60,299 nucleotides of DNA, from assembly GCF_011839805.1 (NCBI RefSeq), contig NZ_VWPY01000025.1, positions 1 through 60,299 on the forward strand, in the 5' to 3' direction. Below the pieces are notes generated by a model, which saw only the letters and a program-made list of their open reading frames with translations, was not told the origin of the DNA and searched no databases. Positions within the stretch are counted from its first letter, which is position 1. Each line of letters starts with the position of its first letter. This document shows positions 15,379 through 23,850 of this stretch, in pieces. Position numbers and translations under genes: made by a program. Origin of the DNA: Kineococcus rubinsiae. Lineage in GTDB: Bacteria > Actinomycetota > Actinomycetes > Actinomycetales > Kineococcaceae.

Positions 15379-16680
15379 TCAGTAGGGCGGGGGATCGGTG
15401 CTGGTGTCGTAGGTGTGGCCGGTGGGGGAGGTCCACCGCCAGCCGCGCTTCGGCAAGGGTTTGACCTGCCAGCGGGTGTGGGTCTTGAGGCGGTGGTGAT
15501 GCCGGCACTCCGGCGCCAGGTTCTCCGCGGTGGTCCCGCCACCCTGGGCGAACGGGACGACGTGGTCTAGGTCGCAGTTCTGTGCCGGTCGCGTGCAGCT
15601 GGGGAAGATGCAGGTCGTGTCCCGGGCTTGAACTCTGCGGGCGATCCTCGCGGAGGGTCGGTAGGTGCGGTCCCCCACGTCGATCACGGTCCCGGTGGGG
15701 TCGGTGAGGATGCGACGCCAGGTGCCGCAGGCCGCGAGGTCGCGGGCGACCTCAGCGGGAACGGACAGGGACAGGGTCGGGGTGACGACTTCGGCGGGTT
15801 CGTCGTCCAGCCCGAGCAGGGTGGTGGCCGCGACGGTGACGTTGACCTGCACCGACGGGGAGGTTCCGCGGCCGGTGTTCAGGTCGAGCAGCGCGTCGAC
15901 CCGGCGGGCCGCGTGGGAGCGACCGTCGGCGTCCACGCCACGGGGGTTCTCCGGGTTCGTGGCGTCGGCGCATCCGGTGAGGAACGTGTCGAGCCGCAAC
16001 GCCTCAGCGAGCGGGAGCACCCCGGTCAGGTGGGCGGTGACCCCGTCGTCGCAGGCCTCGATCCGGACGAAACGGCCTGCCTCGCGCGTGGCCCTGGTGC
16101 GGCGGGTGTGCCCGGCCGCGAGGCTGTGCAGCTTCCGGGTGAGGCGTCGGCTGAGCTGGGCGCGGCTGAGGCGCTGAACCCCCTCCAGGCAGGTCTTCTC
16201 CAGCTCCGCCCGCGCCACGCGCAGGGCGTCCTCGGAGTACAGGGGTTCGCCCTCGTCGCCGTCGACGGCCACGACGGGGGCGGTCAGCAGAGCGGCCGCG
16301 TCCTGCATCGCGTTGACGTGGCCGTGGTGGAGGTCCCCGGCGGTGTACGCGTCCAGCGTGGCCGGCAGGTCCTCGGTCAGCGTCTTCGCCTGGGTGATGC
16401 GGTGGTGGGCGGTGCCGTGCCCGATGCGCAACGCGGCGCACAGTTCACTGGCCAGGACCTGCTCCCCGGTGAGCTGCACCGGCTCAGCGGAACCTCCGTC
16501 CGCGGGGGCGAGGCCCGGGTGTTCCGCAACTCGCCGCCGGCGGAGTTCCTCCACGGCGTGCAACCCGAGGGCGTCCATGCGGGAACGTTCGCGGTCGAGG
16601 GTGATCAGCAGGTCGACCAGTGCGGCGTCCCCGGCACCCGGGAGGGTGTCGGGTGCGGGGAGCGCAGCTGCTTCGAACAC
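15379..16680 (-). CDS. DUF222 / HNH endonuclease-type protein (13E12 family)
   Basis: The roughly 433-residue protein has an N-terminal DUF222 region (about 1-300) and a C-terminal HNH domain (CIFPSCTRPAQNCDLDHV...GGGTTAENLAPECRHHHRLKT), with the His-Asn-His set and zinc-type Cys pairs. It is the 13E12-repeat family, often multicopy in Actinobacteria. Its role is not settled; nuclease activity is predicted from the HNH motif. The start is uncertain: GTG 16680 is used, but a TTG 33 bp further upstream is possible. It is flanked by a terminator-ended gene and a divergent HAD gene, without inverted repeats or target duplications that I could see. Confidence 0.88.
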   Translation of the reverse strand: MFEAAALPAPDTLPGAGDAALVDLLITLDRERSRMDALGLHAVEELRRRRVAEHPGLAPADGGSAEPVQLTGEQVLASELCAALRIGHGTAHHRITQAKTLTEDLPATLDAYTAGDLHHGHVNAMQDAAALLTAPVVAVDGDEGEPLYSEDALRVARAELEKTCLEGVQRLSRAQLSRRLTRKLHSLAAGHTRRTRATREAGRFVRIEACDDGVTAHLTGVLPLAEALRLDTFLTGCADATNPENPRGVDADGRSHAARRVDALLDLNTGRGTSPSVQVNVTVAATTLLGLDDEPAEVVTPTLSLSVPAEVARDLAACGTWRRILTDPTGTVIDVGDRTYRPSARIARRVQARDTTCIFPSCTRPAQNCDLDHVVPFAQGGGTTAENLAPECRHHHRLKTHTRWQVKPLPKRGWRWTSPTGHTYDTSTDPPPY

Positions 16681-16803
16681 GTGTACGAGTCTACGGGAAC
16701 CACTGTCCCGCAACCAGAGTCACTTCCGTGAGGGTTCCTCACCCGTCGTCGTGGGTGTCCCCCACCCCGGCGCGGATGCGGAGCTCGTGGGGGAAGATGA
16801 GGC

Positions 16804-17466
16804 GTGCCGTCCTCGCAGAACTCCCGGGTGGTCCTCTTCGACGCCGACGGGGTGCTGGTGAACTCCCACCAGGGGTACCGCAGCGTCTGGGACCGGTGGT
16901 CGGCCCTGCACCGGCTGGATCCCGTCGCGGTGCTCGCGGCCACTCCCGCGCGCCGGCCCGTGGACACGATCGCCGAGGTCGCTCCGCACCTGGACGCCGA
17001 CGCCGAGTACGCGCGGCTGGTGGCCCTCGTCGCCGAGCTGCCCGATGCGTTCCCGGTGTTCCCCGACGCGGCGCCGCTGCTGGCGCAGCTGCCGGCCGAC
17101 CGCTGGGCGGTGGTGACCAGTGGCGACGCCGCCTCCGTGCGGGCCCGACTCAGCGCGGGGGCACTACCGCTGCCCGCGGTGCTGGTGGACGGGCGTTCCG
17201 TCACGCGCGGCAAACCCGACCCGGAGGGGTACCTGCTGGCCGCCCGGCTGCTCGGGGTGCGGCCCGAGGACTGCCTGGTCGTGGAGGACGCGCCCGCCGG
17301 CGTCGACGCCGCGCGAGCCGCGGGGATGCGGGTGGTGGCCGTGACCACCTCCCACGAGGCAGGCGACCTGCGGGCGGCGGACGCCGTCGTCGCCTCGCTG
17401 GCCGAGGCGCAGCTCCTGCTGCTCTCGTGGGTGAGCTCAGGAACCGGCCTGACACCTGGTCACTAG
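16804..17466 (+). CDS. HAD-superfamily phosphatase (sugar-phosphatase-like)
   Basis: The 220-residue protein carries the HAD motifs in order: LFDADGVLVNS (nucleophile Asp13, acid Asp15), VVTSGD (motif II), GKPDPEGY (motif III Lys) and VVEDAPAGVDAA (motif IV). The helical cap sits between motifs I and II, as in beta-phosphoglucomutase or sugar-phosphatase types. The GGAAGATGAGGC stretch before GTG 16804 supports the start. Its TAG stop is shared in a CTAG with the convergent phosphotransferase gene. The substrate is not predictable. Confidence 0.88.
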   Translation: MPSSQNSRVVLFDADGVLVNSHQGYRSVWDRWSALHRLDPVAVLAATPARRPVDTIAEVAPHLDADAEYARLVALVAELPDAFPVFPDAAPLLAQLPADRWAVVTSGDAASVRARLSAGALPLPAVLVDGRSVTRGKPDPEGYLLAARLLGVRPEDCLVVEDAPAGVDAARAAGMRVVAVTTSHEAGDLRAADAVVASLAEAQLLLLSWVSSGTGLTPGH

Positions 17467-18287
17467 ACCATCGACCGGATCCGGGCGAGCCACTCGAGCC
17501 CGAGTTGCCGTCCGCCCGGCAGGCGGTCGTCGCGGTCCCAGCGCCACGTCGTGGCCAGCGCGAGGGTCAGCACCCGGCACGCGCGCAGGACGTCCGGGTC
17601 GAGGCCGGGGTAGTGGTCGGCGACCGCGTCGGGTGCGTGGGCGACGTCGAACTCGACGGGGCCGCGGCAGCAGGTCTCGAGGTCGATGAACAGCGGACCC
17701 TCGGCGGTGGTGAGGACGTTGCCCGGGTGCGGTTCGCCGTGCAGCAGCTGCTCGTCGCGGCCGGCGCCGTCGATCACCCGGGGCAGGCCTCGCAGCGTCC
17801 GGGTCAGCAGTTCGCGGCCGGCGTCGTCGAGGTCCGGGGTGAGCTCGCGGTCCGCGAGGAGCGCCAGAGCCTGCTGAACCCGCCCCGCGTAGTGCGGCGC
17901 GGGGAGGTCGACGCGGCGCAGGCCGTCGTGCAGCCGCGCGAGGGCGTCGGCGTAGGCGGCGGGTTCCGGAACGGACGGGTCGGCGGTTTCGTGGTGCGCC
18001 CACAGCGTCACCCCGAGACCGTCCCGCTCGTGCATGCGGGCCGGCACGCGGGGTTCGGGTGCGGCCACCGGGCTCCCGTCCTCGGCGAGGCGCCGGACGA
18101 GTTCCAGCTCGAACGCCGCGACCCGGTGGGCCGTCGACGTCACGCGGGCCACGGTGTCGCAGGGCAGGAGCCGCACGGTGAGCCGGTTGGAGTCCTGCAG
18201 GACCACGGCCTCGTCGACCACGAGGCCCAGCGAGGACGCGCTGGCCGACGCGGCGGCCAGGGCGCGGGCGCGCTCCGCGGCCTCCAC
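17463..18287 (-). CDS. Aminoglycoside phosphotransferase-like kinase (APH family)
   Basis: The 274-residue protein matches the APH/choline-kinase fold: the N-lobe is hydrophobic with LTVRLLPCDTVARVT, and the Brenner-type motif is LLHGEPHPGNVL, followed by LFIDLETCCRGPVEFDVA supplying the metal-binding Asp. The usual catalytic Asp of HGD is Glu here (HGE), a substitution that may reflect a distinct subgroup. The substrate could be a sugar, antibiotic or other alcohol. It starts at a GTG 5 nt after the stop of the MmyB-type regulator, so the two form an operon. It is not assumed to confer resistance. Confidence 0.8.
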   Translation of the reverse strand: MEAAERARALAAASASASSLGLVVDEAVVLQDSNRLTVRLLPCDTVARVTSTAHRVAAFELELVRRLAEDGSPVAAPEPRVPARMHERDGLGVTLWAHHETADPSVPEPAAYADALARLHDGLRRVDLPAPHYAGRVQQALALLADRELTPDLDDAGRELLTRTLRGLPRVIDGAGRDEQLLHGEPHPGNVLTTAEGPLFIDLETCCRGPVEFDVAHAPDAVADHYPGLDPDVLRACRVLTLALATTWRWDRDDRLPGGRQLGLEWLARIRSMV

Positions 18288-18292
18288 CCGTC

Positions 18293-19150
18293 TCAGACCT
18301 CGGGGGCCACGGGAACTCCCCGCGTGACGCGCAGGAACTCCAGCTTCTCCGCGTCCGCTGAACCCGCGGCGACCGTGTAGACGACCAGCCGCAGGTCGCT
18401 GCCGGGGACGGACAGGACGTCGCAGTCGCAGGTGATGTCCCCGACGTCGGGGTGCTCGACCGTCTTGCGGGACGAGACGTGCCGGCCCACGGCGCCCTGC
18501 TCCCACAGCGCGGAGAACCGAGGGCTGGTGGTGCGCAGCTCGGTCACCAGTGCGGCCAGGCCCCGGTCGTGCGGGTAGTCGAGCAGGGCGCCGCGCAGGT
18601 CGGAGACGAGCGCGCTCGGCAGCCCCTCCTCGGCCTGGCGCACGGGCCACGACGACAGCCCGCTGGACCCCTTGGTGAAGACGGCGCGGAGGAGGTTGAG
18701 CTCCCTCGTCGTGCGGTGGCTCGGGTCCCCGATCAGCGCGGCCCAGGTCGGCGTCCACGTGAGCAGGGTCCAGTCGGCGCTGAACACCCCGACCGCGAAC
18801 TCCCCGAGCTGGGCGACGATGCGCTGCACCCCGGCGGGGACGTGCGTGGAGATCGTCCCCTGGGCCGGCGGGAGCAGGCCCGCGAGGCGGTAGGCGTGGT
18901 CGCGCTCCCCGGGCTGCAGCTGCAGCGCCCGGGCCAGCGTCGCGACGACCTGCGCCGACGGGTTCGTCGCCCGGCCCTGCTCGAGCCGGACGACGTAGTC
19001 CACGGACAGGCCGGCGAGGTCGGCCAGCTCCTCGCGGCGCAGCCCCACGGCCCGCCGGCCCGGGCGCTCGGGCAGGCCGACGTCGCGGGGGGACAACCGG
19101 TCGCGCCAGCGGCGCAGGGCCGCACCCAGGGTCTCGTCCACGCGGACCAT
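18293..19150 (-). CDS. MmyB-type helix-turn-helix regulator
   Basis: The 285-residue protein begins with an XRE helix-turn-helix (about 10-75; GLRREELADLAGLSVDYVVRLEQGR...PSAQVVATLARALQL), followed by the MmyB-like sensor domain (about 105-270; VFSADWTLLTWTPTWAALIGD, ELNLLRAVF). The domain is PAS-like and may bind a fatty-acid-type ligand in characterised relatives. The ATG at 19150 is the clear start. It is divergent from an SDR oxidoreductase, the arrangement typical for MmyB-family repressors and their target SDR genes. Confidence 0.88.
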   Translation of the reverse strand: MVRVDETLGAALRRWRDRLSPRDVGLPERPGRRAVGLRREELADLAGLSVDYVVRLEQGRATNPSAQVVATLARALQLQPGERDHAYRLAGLLPPAQGTISTHVPAGVQRIVAQLGEFAVGVFSADWTLLTWTPTWAALIGDPSHRTTRELNLLRAVFTKGSSGLSSWPVRQAEEGLPSALVSDLRGALLDYPHDRGLAALVTELRTTSPRFSALWEQGAVGRHVSSRKTVEHPDVGDITCDCDVLSVPGSDLRLVVYTVAAGSADAEKLEFLRVTRGVPVAPEV

Positions 19151-19181
19151 GGTGCCCCGGGCCGGGACGGCCGTCCTGGTA

Positions 19182-19204
19182 CTGCCCGTCCTACCGTCGG
19201 GCAG
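19182..19204. promoter_or_regulatory. Inverted repeat in MmyB regulator / SDR gap
   Basis: CTGCCCG-N9-CGGGCAG is a perfect 7-bp dyad centred in the 94-bp divergent promoter region. It could be the operator of the regulator or a chance GC dyad; positional fit is the main support. Confidence 0.45.
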
Positions 19205-19244
19205 GGCACTGGTCGCCCCTCCCGCTCGGCCGCACAGTGGGCCC

Positions 19245-19940
19245 ATGACCACCACGTTCATCACCGGAGCCAACAAGTCCCTCGGTTACGAGGCCGCCCG
19301 CCGTCTCATCGCCGCCGGGCACACCGTCCTGGTCGGCGCCCGCGACGTCGAGCGCGGCCGGGCCGCCGCCGACGCCCTCGGGGCGCGGTTCGTCCAGATC
19401 GACGTGACCGACGACGCGTCCGTCGCGGCGGCCGCCGCCGACGTCGCCGCCCACGAGGGGACGATCGACGTCCTCGTCAACAACGCGGGCGTCAGCGGCC
19501 CGCACAAGCCCACCGACGAGCTGACCGCGGCGGACGCCACCGCGGTGTTCGACGTCAACGTCGTCGGGATCGTCCGCGTCACGCACGCGTTCCTCCCACT
19601 GCTGCGCACGTCCGCGAACCCCGTGGTCGTCAACGTCTCCAGCGGCATGGGCTCGTTCGAGGCCACCCACGACGCGGCGCGCGTCGAGTCCTCGTTCGCG
19701 GCGCCGCTCTACACGTCGTCGAAGGCGGCCGTGACGATGCTGACCACGCAGTACGCGAAGTCCCTGCCCGGCGTGAAGGTCAACGCCGTCGACCCCGGGT
19801 ACACGGCGACGGACTTCAACGGGAACAGCGGCCCGCAGACGATCACGGAGGGCACCGACGCGATCGTGGAGCTCGCCTCGATCGGTTCCGACGGCCCGAC
19901 CGGTCAGTTCCGCGACCGCCACGGCGTCGTCGGCTGGTGA
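19245..19940 (+). CDS. Short-chain dehydrogenase/reductase
   Basis: The 231-residue protein has the classical SDR layout: TGANKSLGYE (TGxxxGxG cofactor loop, about 8-17), NNAG (about 84-87), the catalytic Ser in VVNVSSGMG and Tyr-x3-Lys in LYTSSKAAV, and a C-terminal VDPGYTATD. It reduces or oxidises a small carbonyl/alcohol with NAD(P)H. The ATG at 19245 is the start of the Rossmann fold. It is divergent from, and probably controlled by, the MmyB-type regulator. Confidence 0.92.
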   Translation: MTTTFITGANKSLGYEAARRLIAAGHTVLVGARDVERGRAAADALGARFVQIDVTDDASVAAAAADVAAHEGTIDVLVNNAGVSGPHKPTDELTAADATAVFDVNVVGIVRVTHAFLPLLRTSANPVVVNVSSGMGSFEATHDAARVESSFAAPLYTSSKAAVTMLTTQYAKSLPGVKVNAVDPGYTATDFNGNSGPQTITEGTDAIVELASIGSDGPTGQFRDRHGVVGW

Positions 19941-19964
19941 CCGCCCCGCGCCGGCCGGGGGGAC

Positions 19965-20501
19965 TCAGCCGGCGTGGGTGCCCGCCGTCACGGGCTGACC
20001 GGGCTGCAGCAGGGGGGCGATCCGGTTCCACCGGGCGATCTCGCAGCCGTCGGTCCGCTTGAACGTCGTGAGCACGTCCTTCCCGCCCCACCGGCCCTGC
20101 ACGGTGGCGGTCTGCGGGCCGCCGTAGACCATCGTGCAGGCCATGTCCTTGGGCACGGGCCGGAACGGGTCGGGGAGGGCGGCCAGGGCGGCGCAGGCGT
20201 TCGCCGCGTCGGGGTGGTCCCCGCCGGGGGCGCCGTCGGCCCCGCACGTGAGCGTCCAGGTCTGCTTCCCGCCGCTGCCGTCGTCCACCGTCACGGTGAT
20301 CGACTGCTCCGCCGCGGCCGTCGCGTCGCCGGCGGCGGGACTGCTCGCGCTCGGGGTGACGGCGTCGCCGCTGCTGCTGCTGGTCACGGGCGGACCTCCT
20401 GCCTGCTGCTCGCCGCACGCCGCGAGTCCCGCGAGCGCGAGGGTGGCCGCGAGGACCACCGCTGCGCGTGCGGTGCCCCGCGTCGTGCTCCTGCTCACCA
20501 T
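19965..20501 (-). CDS. Lipoprotein with subtilisin-inhibitor (SSI) domain
   Basis: The 178-residue protein has a signal peptide with lipobox LAGLAAC (lipidated Cys29), a Ser/Ala-rich linker (about 30-65) and an SSI-like domain (about 68-165). Four cysteines at 86, 103, 122 and 153 match the two disulfides of Streptomyces subtilisin inhibitor in spacing. The sequence CTMVY after Cys122 matches the SSI reactive loop CPMVY, placing the P1 residue at Met124. SSI proteins inhibit subtilisin- and trypsin-type proteases; most are freely secreted, so membrane anchoring is unusual. AGGAGG precedes the ATG. It converges with the SDR gene. Confidence 0.82.
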   Translation of the reverse strand: MVSRSTTRGTARAAVVLAATLALAGLAACGEQQAGGPPVTSSSSGDAVTPSASSPAAGDATAAAEQSITVTVDDGSGGKQTWTLTCGADGAPGGDHPDAANACAALAALPDPFRPVPKDMACTMVYGGPQTATVQGRWGGKDVLTTFKRTDGCEIARWNRIAPLLQPGQPVTAGTHAG

Positions 20502-20648
20502 GGTGACCTCCTGCGTCGCGGGCCGCCCCTGCGGGGCGTGCCGGGGGTCCGACGCGAGCCGCGCGGCGCCGGTTCCCTCGCGTCGTCGCTCAGCGTGCTC
20601 CTCTCGTGCCAGAGTCGTGGGCCCACCCCCACCCCCTGCGGAGGATCC

Positions 20649-22703
20649 GTGCCCGACGTCCCGCCGTCCGACGTGCTGGCCGAGGAGCAGCGCTACCTGG
20701 ACCGCGCCCGCGCCGAGCTGGAGCGCATGCGCCTGCACACGCTGTCCCTGACGCCCGACGGCGGGGACGCGATCGCCGACGAGGCGCTCGCCTGGGCGCT
20801 GGCCCAGCGCGCGGCCGGCCTCGTGGACGACCCGGCGACCACGCTGTTCTTCGGGCGCACCGACCACGACGGCGGCGAGCGGTTCCACATCGGCCGCCGC
20901 CACGTCACCGACGACGCGGGCGACCCGGTCGTCGTGGACTGGCGCGCCGAGGTGTCCCGGGCCTTCTACCGGGCGAGCCGCGCGGAGCGCGAGGGCGTGG
21001 TGGTGCGGCGGCGCTTCGGCGTCGAGCAGGGGCGCCTGACGGCCTACGAGGACGAGCACCTGCTGGCGACCGTCGCGCCCGACGAGGACGGGCGCGCCAG
21101 CGCGATCCTGGCCCGGGAGATCGAGCGGCCCCGCTCCGGGCCCATGCGCGACATCGTCGCGACCATCCAGCCCGAGCAGGACGTCCTCGTGCGCGCCGAC
21201 GTCGCCACGACCGTCTGCGTGCAGGGGGCGCCGGGGACGGGCAAGACCGCCGTGGGGCTGCACCGCGCGGCCTGGCTGCTGTACGCCCACCGCGACCGCC
21301 TCACCCGCCAGGGCGTCCTCGTGGTCGGGCCGAACCACGCCTTCCTCAGCCACATCGCCGCGGTGCTGCCCGCGCTCGGCGAGGTGCAGGTCGAGCAGAG
21401 CACCGTCGAGGACCTCGTCACCCGCGCCGCGGACGGGCGCAAGGCCGTGCTCGTGCGCGGCGAGGACCCCTCCGACGTGGCGACGCTGAAGGGCGACGCC
21501 CGGCTCGCCGAGGTGGTCCACCGCGCGGTCTGGTCCGCGGTCGCGGTGCCGCGCGACGTGCTGCCCGACGGCGCGGTCGTCGTCACGCGCGGGACCCGCC
21601 GCTGGCGCGTGCCCGGCTACCTGGTCGAGGACCTGCTGGCCGAGCTGCGCTCGCGGGGCATCCGCTACGAGGCCGCGAGAACGCTGCTGCCGCAACGCCT
21701 CGCGCACTCCGTGCTGCAGCTGCTCGAGGCGGCGGGGGACGCCCCGGACGACGCCGTGCAGGACGCCGTGGCCCGCAGCGCCGAGGTGAAGCGCGCCGCC
21801 AAGCTGCTCATGCCGCCGCAGGACCCCGCGAAGGTGCTGCACCGCCTGCTGTCCGACCCGGACTTCCTCGCCGCCAACTCCGAGGGCGTCCTCGACGACG
21901 CCGAGCGGGCCCTGCTGGCGTGGGCGAAGCCCCCGCGCACGCCGGGGGCGGCGCGGTGGACCCCGGCCGACGCCGTCCTGCTCGACGAGGTCGCGGAGGC
22001 GCTGCAGCGCACGCCGTCCCGCGCCCACGTCGTCCTCGACGAGGCGCAGGACCTCTCCGCCCTGCAGCTGCGCGCCGTCGGCCGGCGGTGCTCGACGGGC
22101 GCCGCGACCGTCCTCGGCGACATCGCGCAGGGCACGACCCCGTGGTCGGCGCGGTCCTGGGAGGAGGTCCTCGGCCACCTCGGCAAGCCCGACGCGACGC
22201 TCGAGGTCCTCGACCGGGGTTTCCGGGTGCCGTCCGCGGTCATCGACTACGCCGCGAAGCTGCTGCCCCGCATCGCCCCCGACCTGAGCATCCCCACGTC
22301 GGTGCGCGAGGACCCGGGCCACCTCGACGTCGTCGCGACGCCGCACCCGGTCGCCGACGCGGTCGCGGTCGTCGCGGGCCTCGTCGCGCAGGAGGGTTCC
22401 GTCGGCCTCGTCGTCGCCGCGGCCGCGCTGGAGGAGGCGGCCGCGGCGCTGACCGCGGCGGGCGTCGAGTTCGCCCGGCTCGACCGGCCCGACGAGGACA
22501 CCCCGCGCCGCGTCGCGCTCGCCCCCGCGAGCCTCGTCAAGGGCCTGGAGTTCGACCGGGTCGTCGTCGTGGAACCCGCCGCGATCGTCGCGGGCGAACC
22601 CGACGAGCGCACCGGGCTGCGCCGCCTCTACGTCGTCCTGACCCGGGCCGTCACGGGCCTCACCGTCCTGCACGCCGAACCGCTGCCCGCAGAGCTGCGC
22701 TGA
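20649..22703 (+). CDS. helD: HelD-like RNA polymerase recycling ATPase / UvrD-type helicase
   Basis: The 684-residue protein has a charged coiled-coil start (EEQRYLDRARAELERMR), a Walker A loop GAPGTGKTAVGLHR (about 195-208), Walker B VVLDEAQDLSALQ, motif GFRVPSAVI, and a C-terminal helicase motif YVVLTRAV. The N-terminal module followed by a split superfamily-1 ATPase matches HelD, which enters RNA polymerase channels and dislodges stalled or inactive complexes; some HelD types are linked to rifampicin tolerance. GTG 20649 follows a GGAGGAT ribosome binding site. Confidence 0.88.
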   Translation: MPDVPPSDVLAEEQRYLDRARAELERMRLHTLSLTPDGGDAIADEALAWALAQRAAGLVDDPATTLFFGRTDHDGGERFHIGRRHVTDDAGDPVVVDWRAEVSRAFYRASRAEREGVVVRRRFGVEQGRLTAYEDEHLLATVAPDEDGRASAILAREIERPRSGPMRDIVATIQPEQDVLVRADVATTVCVQGAPGTGKTAVGLHRAAWLLYAHRDRLTRQGVLVVGPNHAFLSHIAAVLPALGEVQVEQSTVEDLVTRAADGRKAVLVRGEDPSDVATLKGDARLAEVVHRAVWSAVAVPRDVLPDGAVVVTRGTRRWRVPGYLVEDLLAELRSRGIRYEAARTLLPQRLAHSVLQLLEAAGDAPDDAVQDAVARSAEVKRAAKLLMPPQDPAKVLHRLLSDPDFLAANSEGVLDDAERALLAWAKPPRTPGAARWTPADAVLLDEVAEALQRTPSRAHVVLDEAQDLSALQLRAVGRRCSTGAATVLGDIAQGTTPWSARSWEEVLGHLGKPDATLEVLDRGFRVPSAVIDYAAKLLPRIAPDLSIPTSVREDPGHLDVVATPHPVADAVAVVAGLVAQEGSVGLVVAAAALEEAAAALTAAGVEFARLDRPDEDTPRRVALAPASLVKGLEFDRVVVVEPAAIVAGEPDERTGLRRLYVVLTRAVTGLTVLHAEPLPAELR

Positions 22704-22839
22704 GGTACCGGCTGCGCTGAGCCAGGCGGTTGCGCCGATCGGGCGGTGTCCGGGGCGGAAGTCCCGCGCCCGGGCCGCGCGGCGCACCCGGCACCTACCG
22801 TGGACGCCAGTCGCCCGCCGTCCCCGGAGGTCCCCGCTC

Positions 22840-23850
22840 GTGCCGCTCGTCGCCATCGACCCCGACGGCGTGCTCGCCATGTCCGCCGCCACCGCGACGG
22901 CCGCGGCCGCGCTCGGCGGCCGGGCCCGGGAGCTGCAGCAGCGCCTCGACGGGCTGAGCGCGCTCGCCGGCCCGGGACCGGCCGTGCGCAGCCGCGCGTG
23001 GGCGGTGGAGGAGGACCTCGCGGCGCTGGCCGGGGTCGCCCGCGAGCGGGCCCAGCAGTACGTCGACGTCGAGGTCCCGCTGCGCGAGCTCCTCGGCCTC
23101 GGGTTCTGGATGCCCGACCCCGGGAACCTCGCCGTGCGCACCGACGAGTCGGTCACCGCGAACATCGAGCGGATGCTGCGCTCCGACGAGTTCGGCGCCG
23201 TGCCCCTCGGGCTGAGCCAGAGCCTGCTCACGGCTTACCGGAAGCCCCTGCTGGCGCTCCCGGCCCCCGGGTCGATCCTGCTCGACCTCGACTTCACCCG
23301 GCCCGCGAACGTCGTCGACCAGGTGCGGGGCGTCCCGCTCGTGCAGCGGCCCTCGGGCCTGCTGGTGCCGGTCGGGTCGTCCGCCGACCCGGCCGTCGAG
23401 GTCGTGACTGCCCTGTCGAAGGGGCCGGACGTCCACCAGCCGGGCGAGCGGTTCCTCACCACCGGGGGCTTCGGGCGCCCGCCGGCGTGGGCGCGCACCA
23501 GCGGCAGGGCCCTGGGCGTCGTGGGCGCCGGGCTGACCGTCTACGACTCCTTCGCCGGCCAGTGGGAGCACGACCAGCGGTACCACCCCGAGTACGGCAC
23601 GGGCCGCCGCGTCGCCGAGGCGTCCGCCGTCGCCGCCACCGAGGGCGTGGGTGCGGTCGCGGGCGGCATCTACGGCGCCCAGCTGGGGGCGACCGTCGGC
23701 AGCTTCATCCCGATCCCCGTCGTCGGGACCGTGGGCGGGGCCCTCGTCGGTGGGGCGATCGGCGCCTTCGTCGGCAGCAAGGCCGGCAAGGCCGGCGGCC
23801 GCGTCCTCCGCGAGGGCGGTCACGCGCTGTGGAAGAAGGTGTTCGGGTGA
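22840..23850 (+). CDS. Helical-hairpin protein with C-terminal glycine zipper; candidate secreted effector
   Basis: The 336-residue protein has an N-terminal Ala/Leu-rich double helix (about 12-75) resembling WXG100/LXG secretion domains, a variable middle (about 85-220) and a C-terminal run of GxxxG repeats (about 264-318; GVGAVAGGIYGAQLGATVGS, then GTVGGALVGGAIGAFVGSKAG). The end is basic (LREGGHALWKKVFG). Glycine zippers of this type occur in pore-forming secreted toxins, including the LXG effector TelE. I do not recognise a named family. It starts at GTG 22840 after GGAGGTCC, and its stop overlaps the next start by GTGA. The toxin reading is inference; a membrane scaffold role is possible. 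Confidence 0.7.
   Translation: MPLVAIDPDGVLAMSAATATAAAALGGRARELQQRLDGLSALAGPGPAVRSRAWAVEEDLAALAGVARERAQQYVDVEVPLRELLGLGFWMPDPGNLAVRTDESVTANIERMLRSDEFGAVPLGLSQSLLTAYRKPLLALPAPGSILLDLDFTRPANVVDQVRGVPLVQRPSGLLVPVGSSADPAVEVVTALSKGPDVHQPGERFLTTGGFGRPPAWARTSGRALGVVGAGLTVYDSFAGQWEHDQRYHPEYGTGRRVAEASAVAATEGVGAVAGGIYGAQLGATVGSFIPIPVVGTVGGALVGGAIGAFVGSKAGKAGGRVLREGGHALWKKVFG

Noticed and set aside
15379-16680. DUF222/HNH gene as part of an insertion element
   Set aside because: No inverted repeats, target duplications or transposase were seen at its borders, though the family can be multicopy.
16804-17466. HAD phosphatase as the missing glucosyl-3-phosphoglycerate phosphatase
   Set aside because: It lies 11 kb from gpgS, in another transcription unit, and has a HAD cap typical of sugar phosphatases, not the GpgP fold.
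19965-23231. A 1088-codon open frame on the minus strand across helD
   Set aside because: Only the last 178 codons (the SSI lipoprotein) look like protein. The rest is an antisense shadow of helD rich in Arg/Gly/Asp without any motif, as is common at this GC content.
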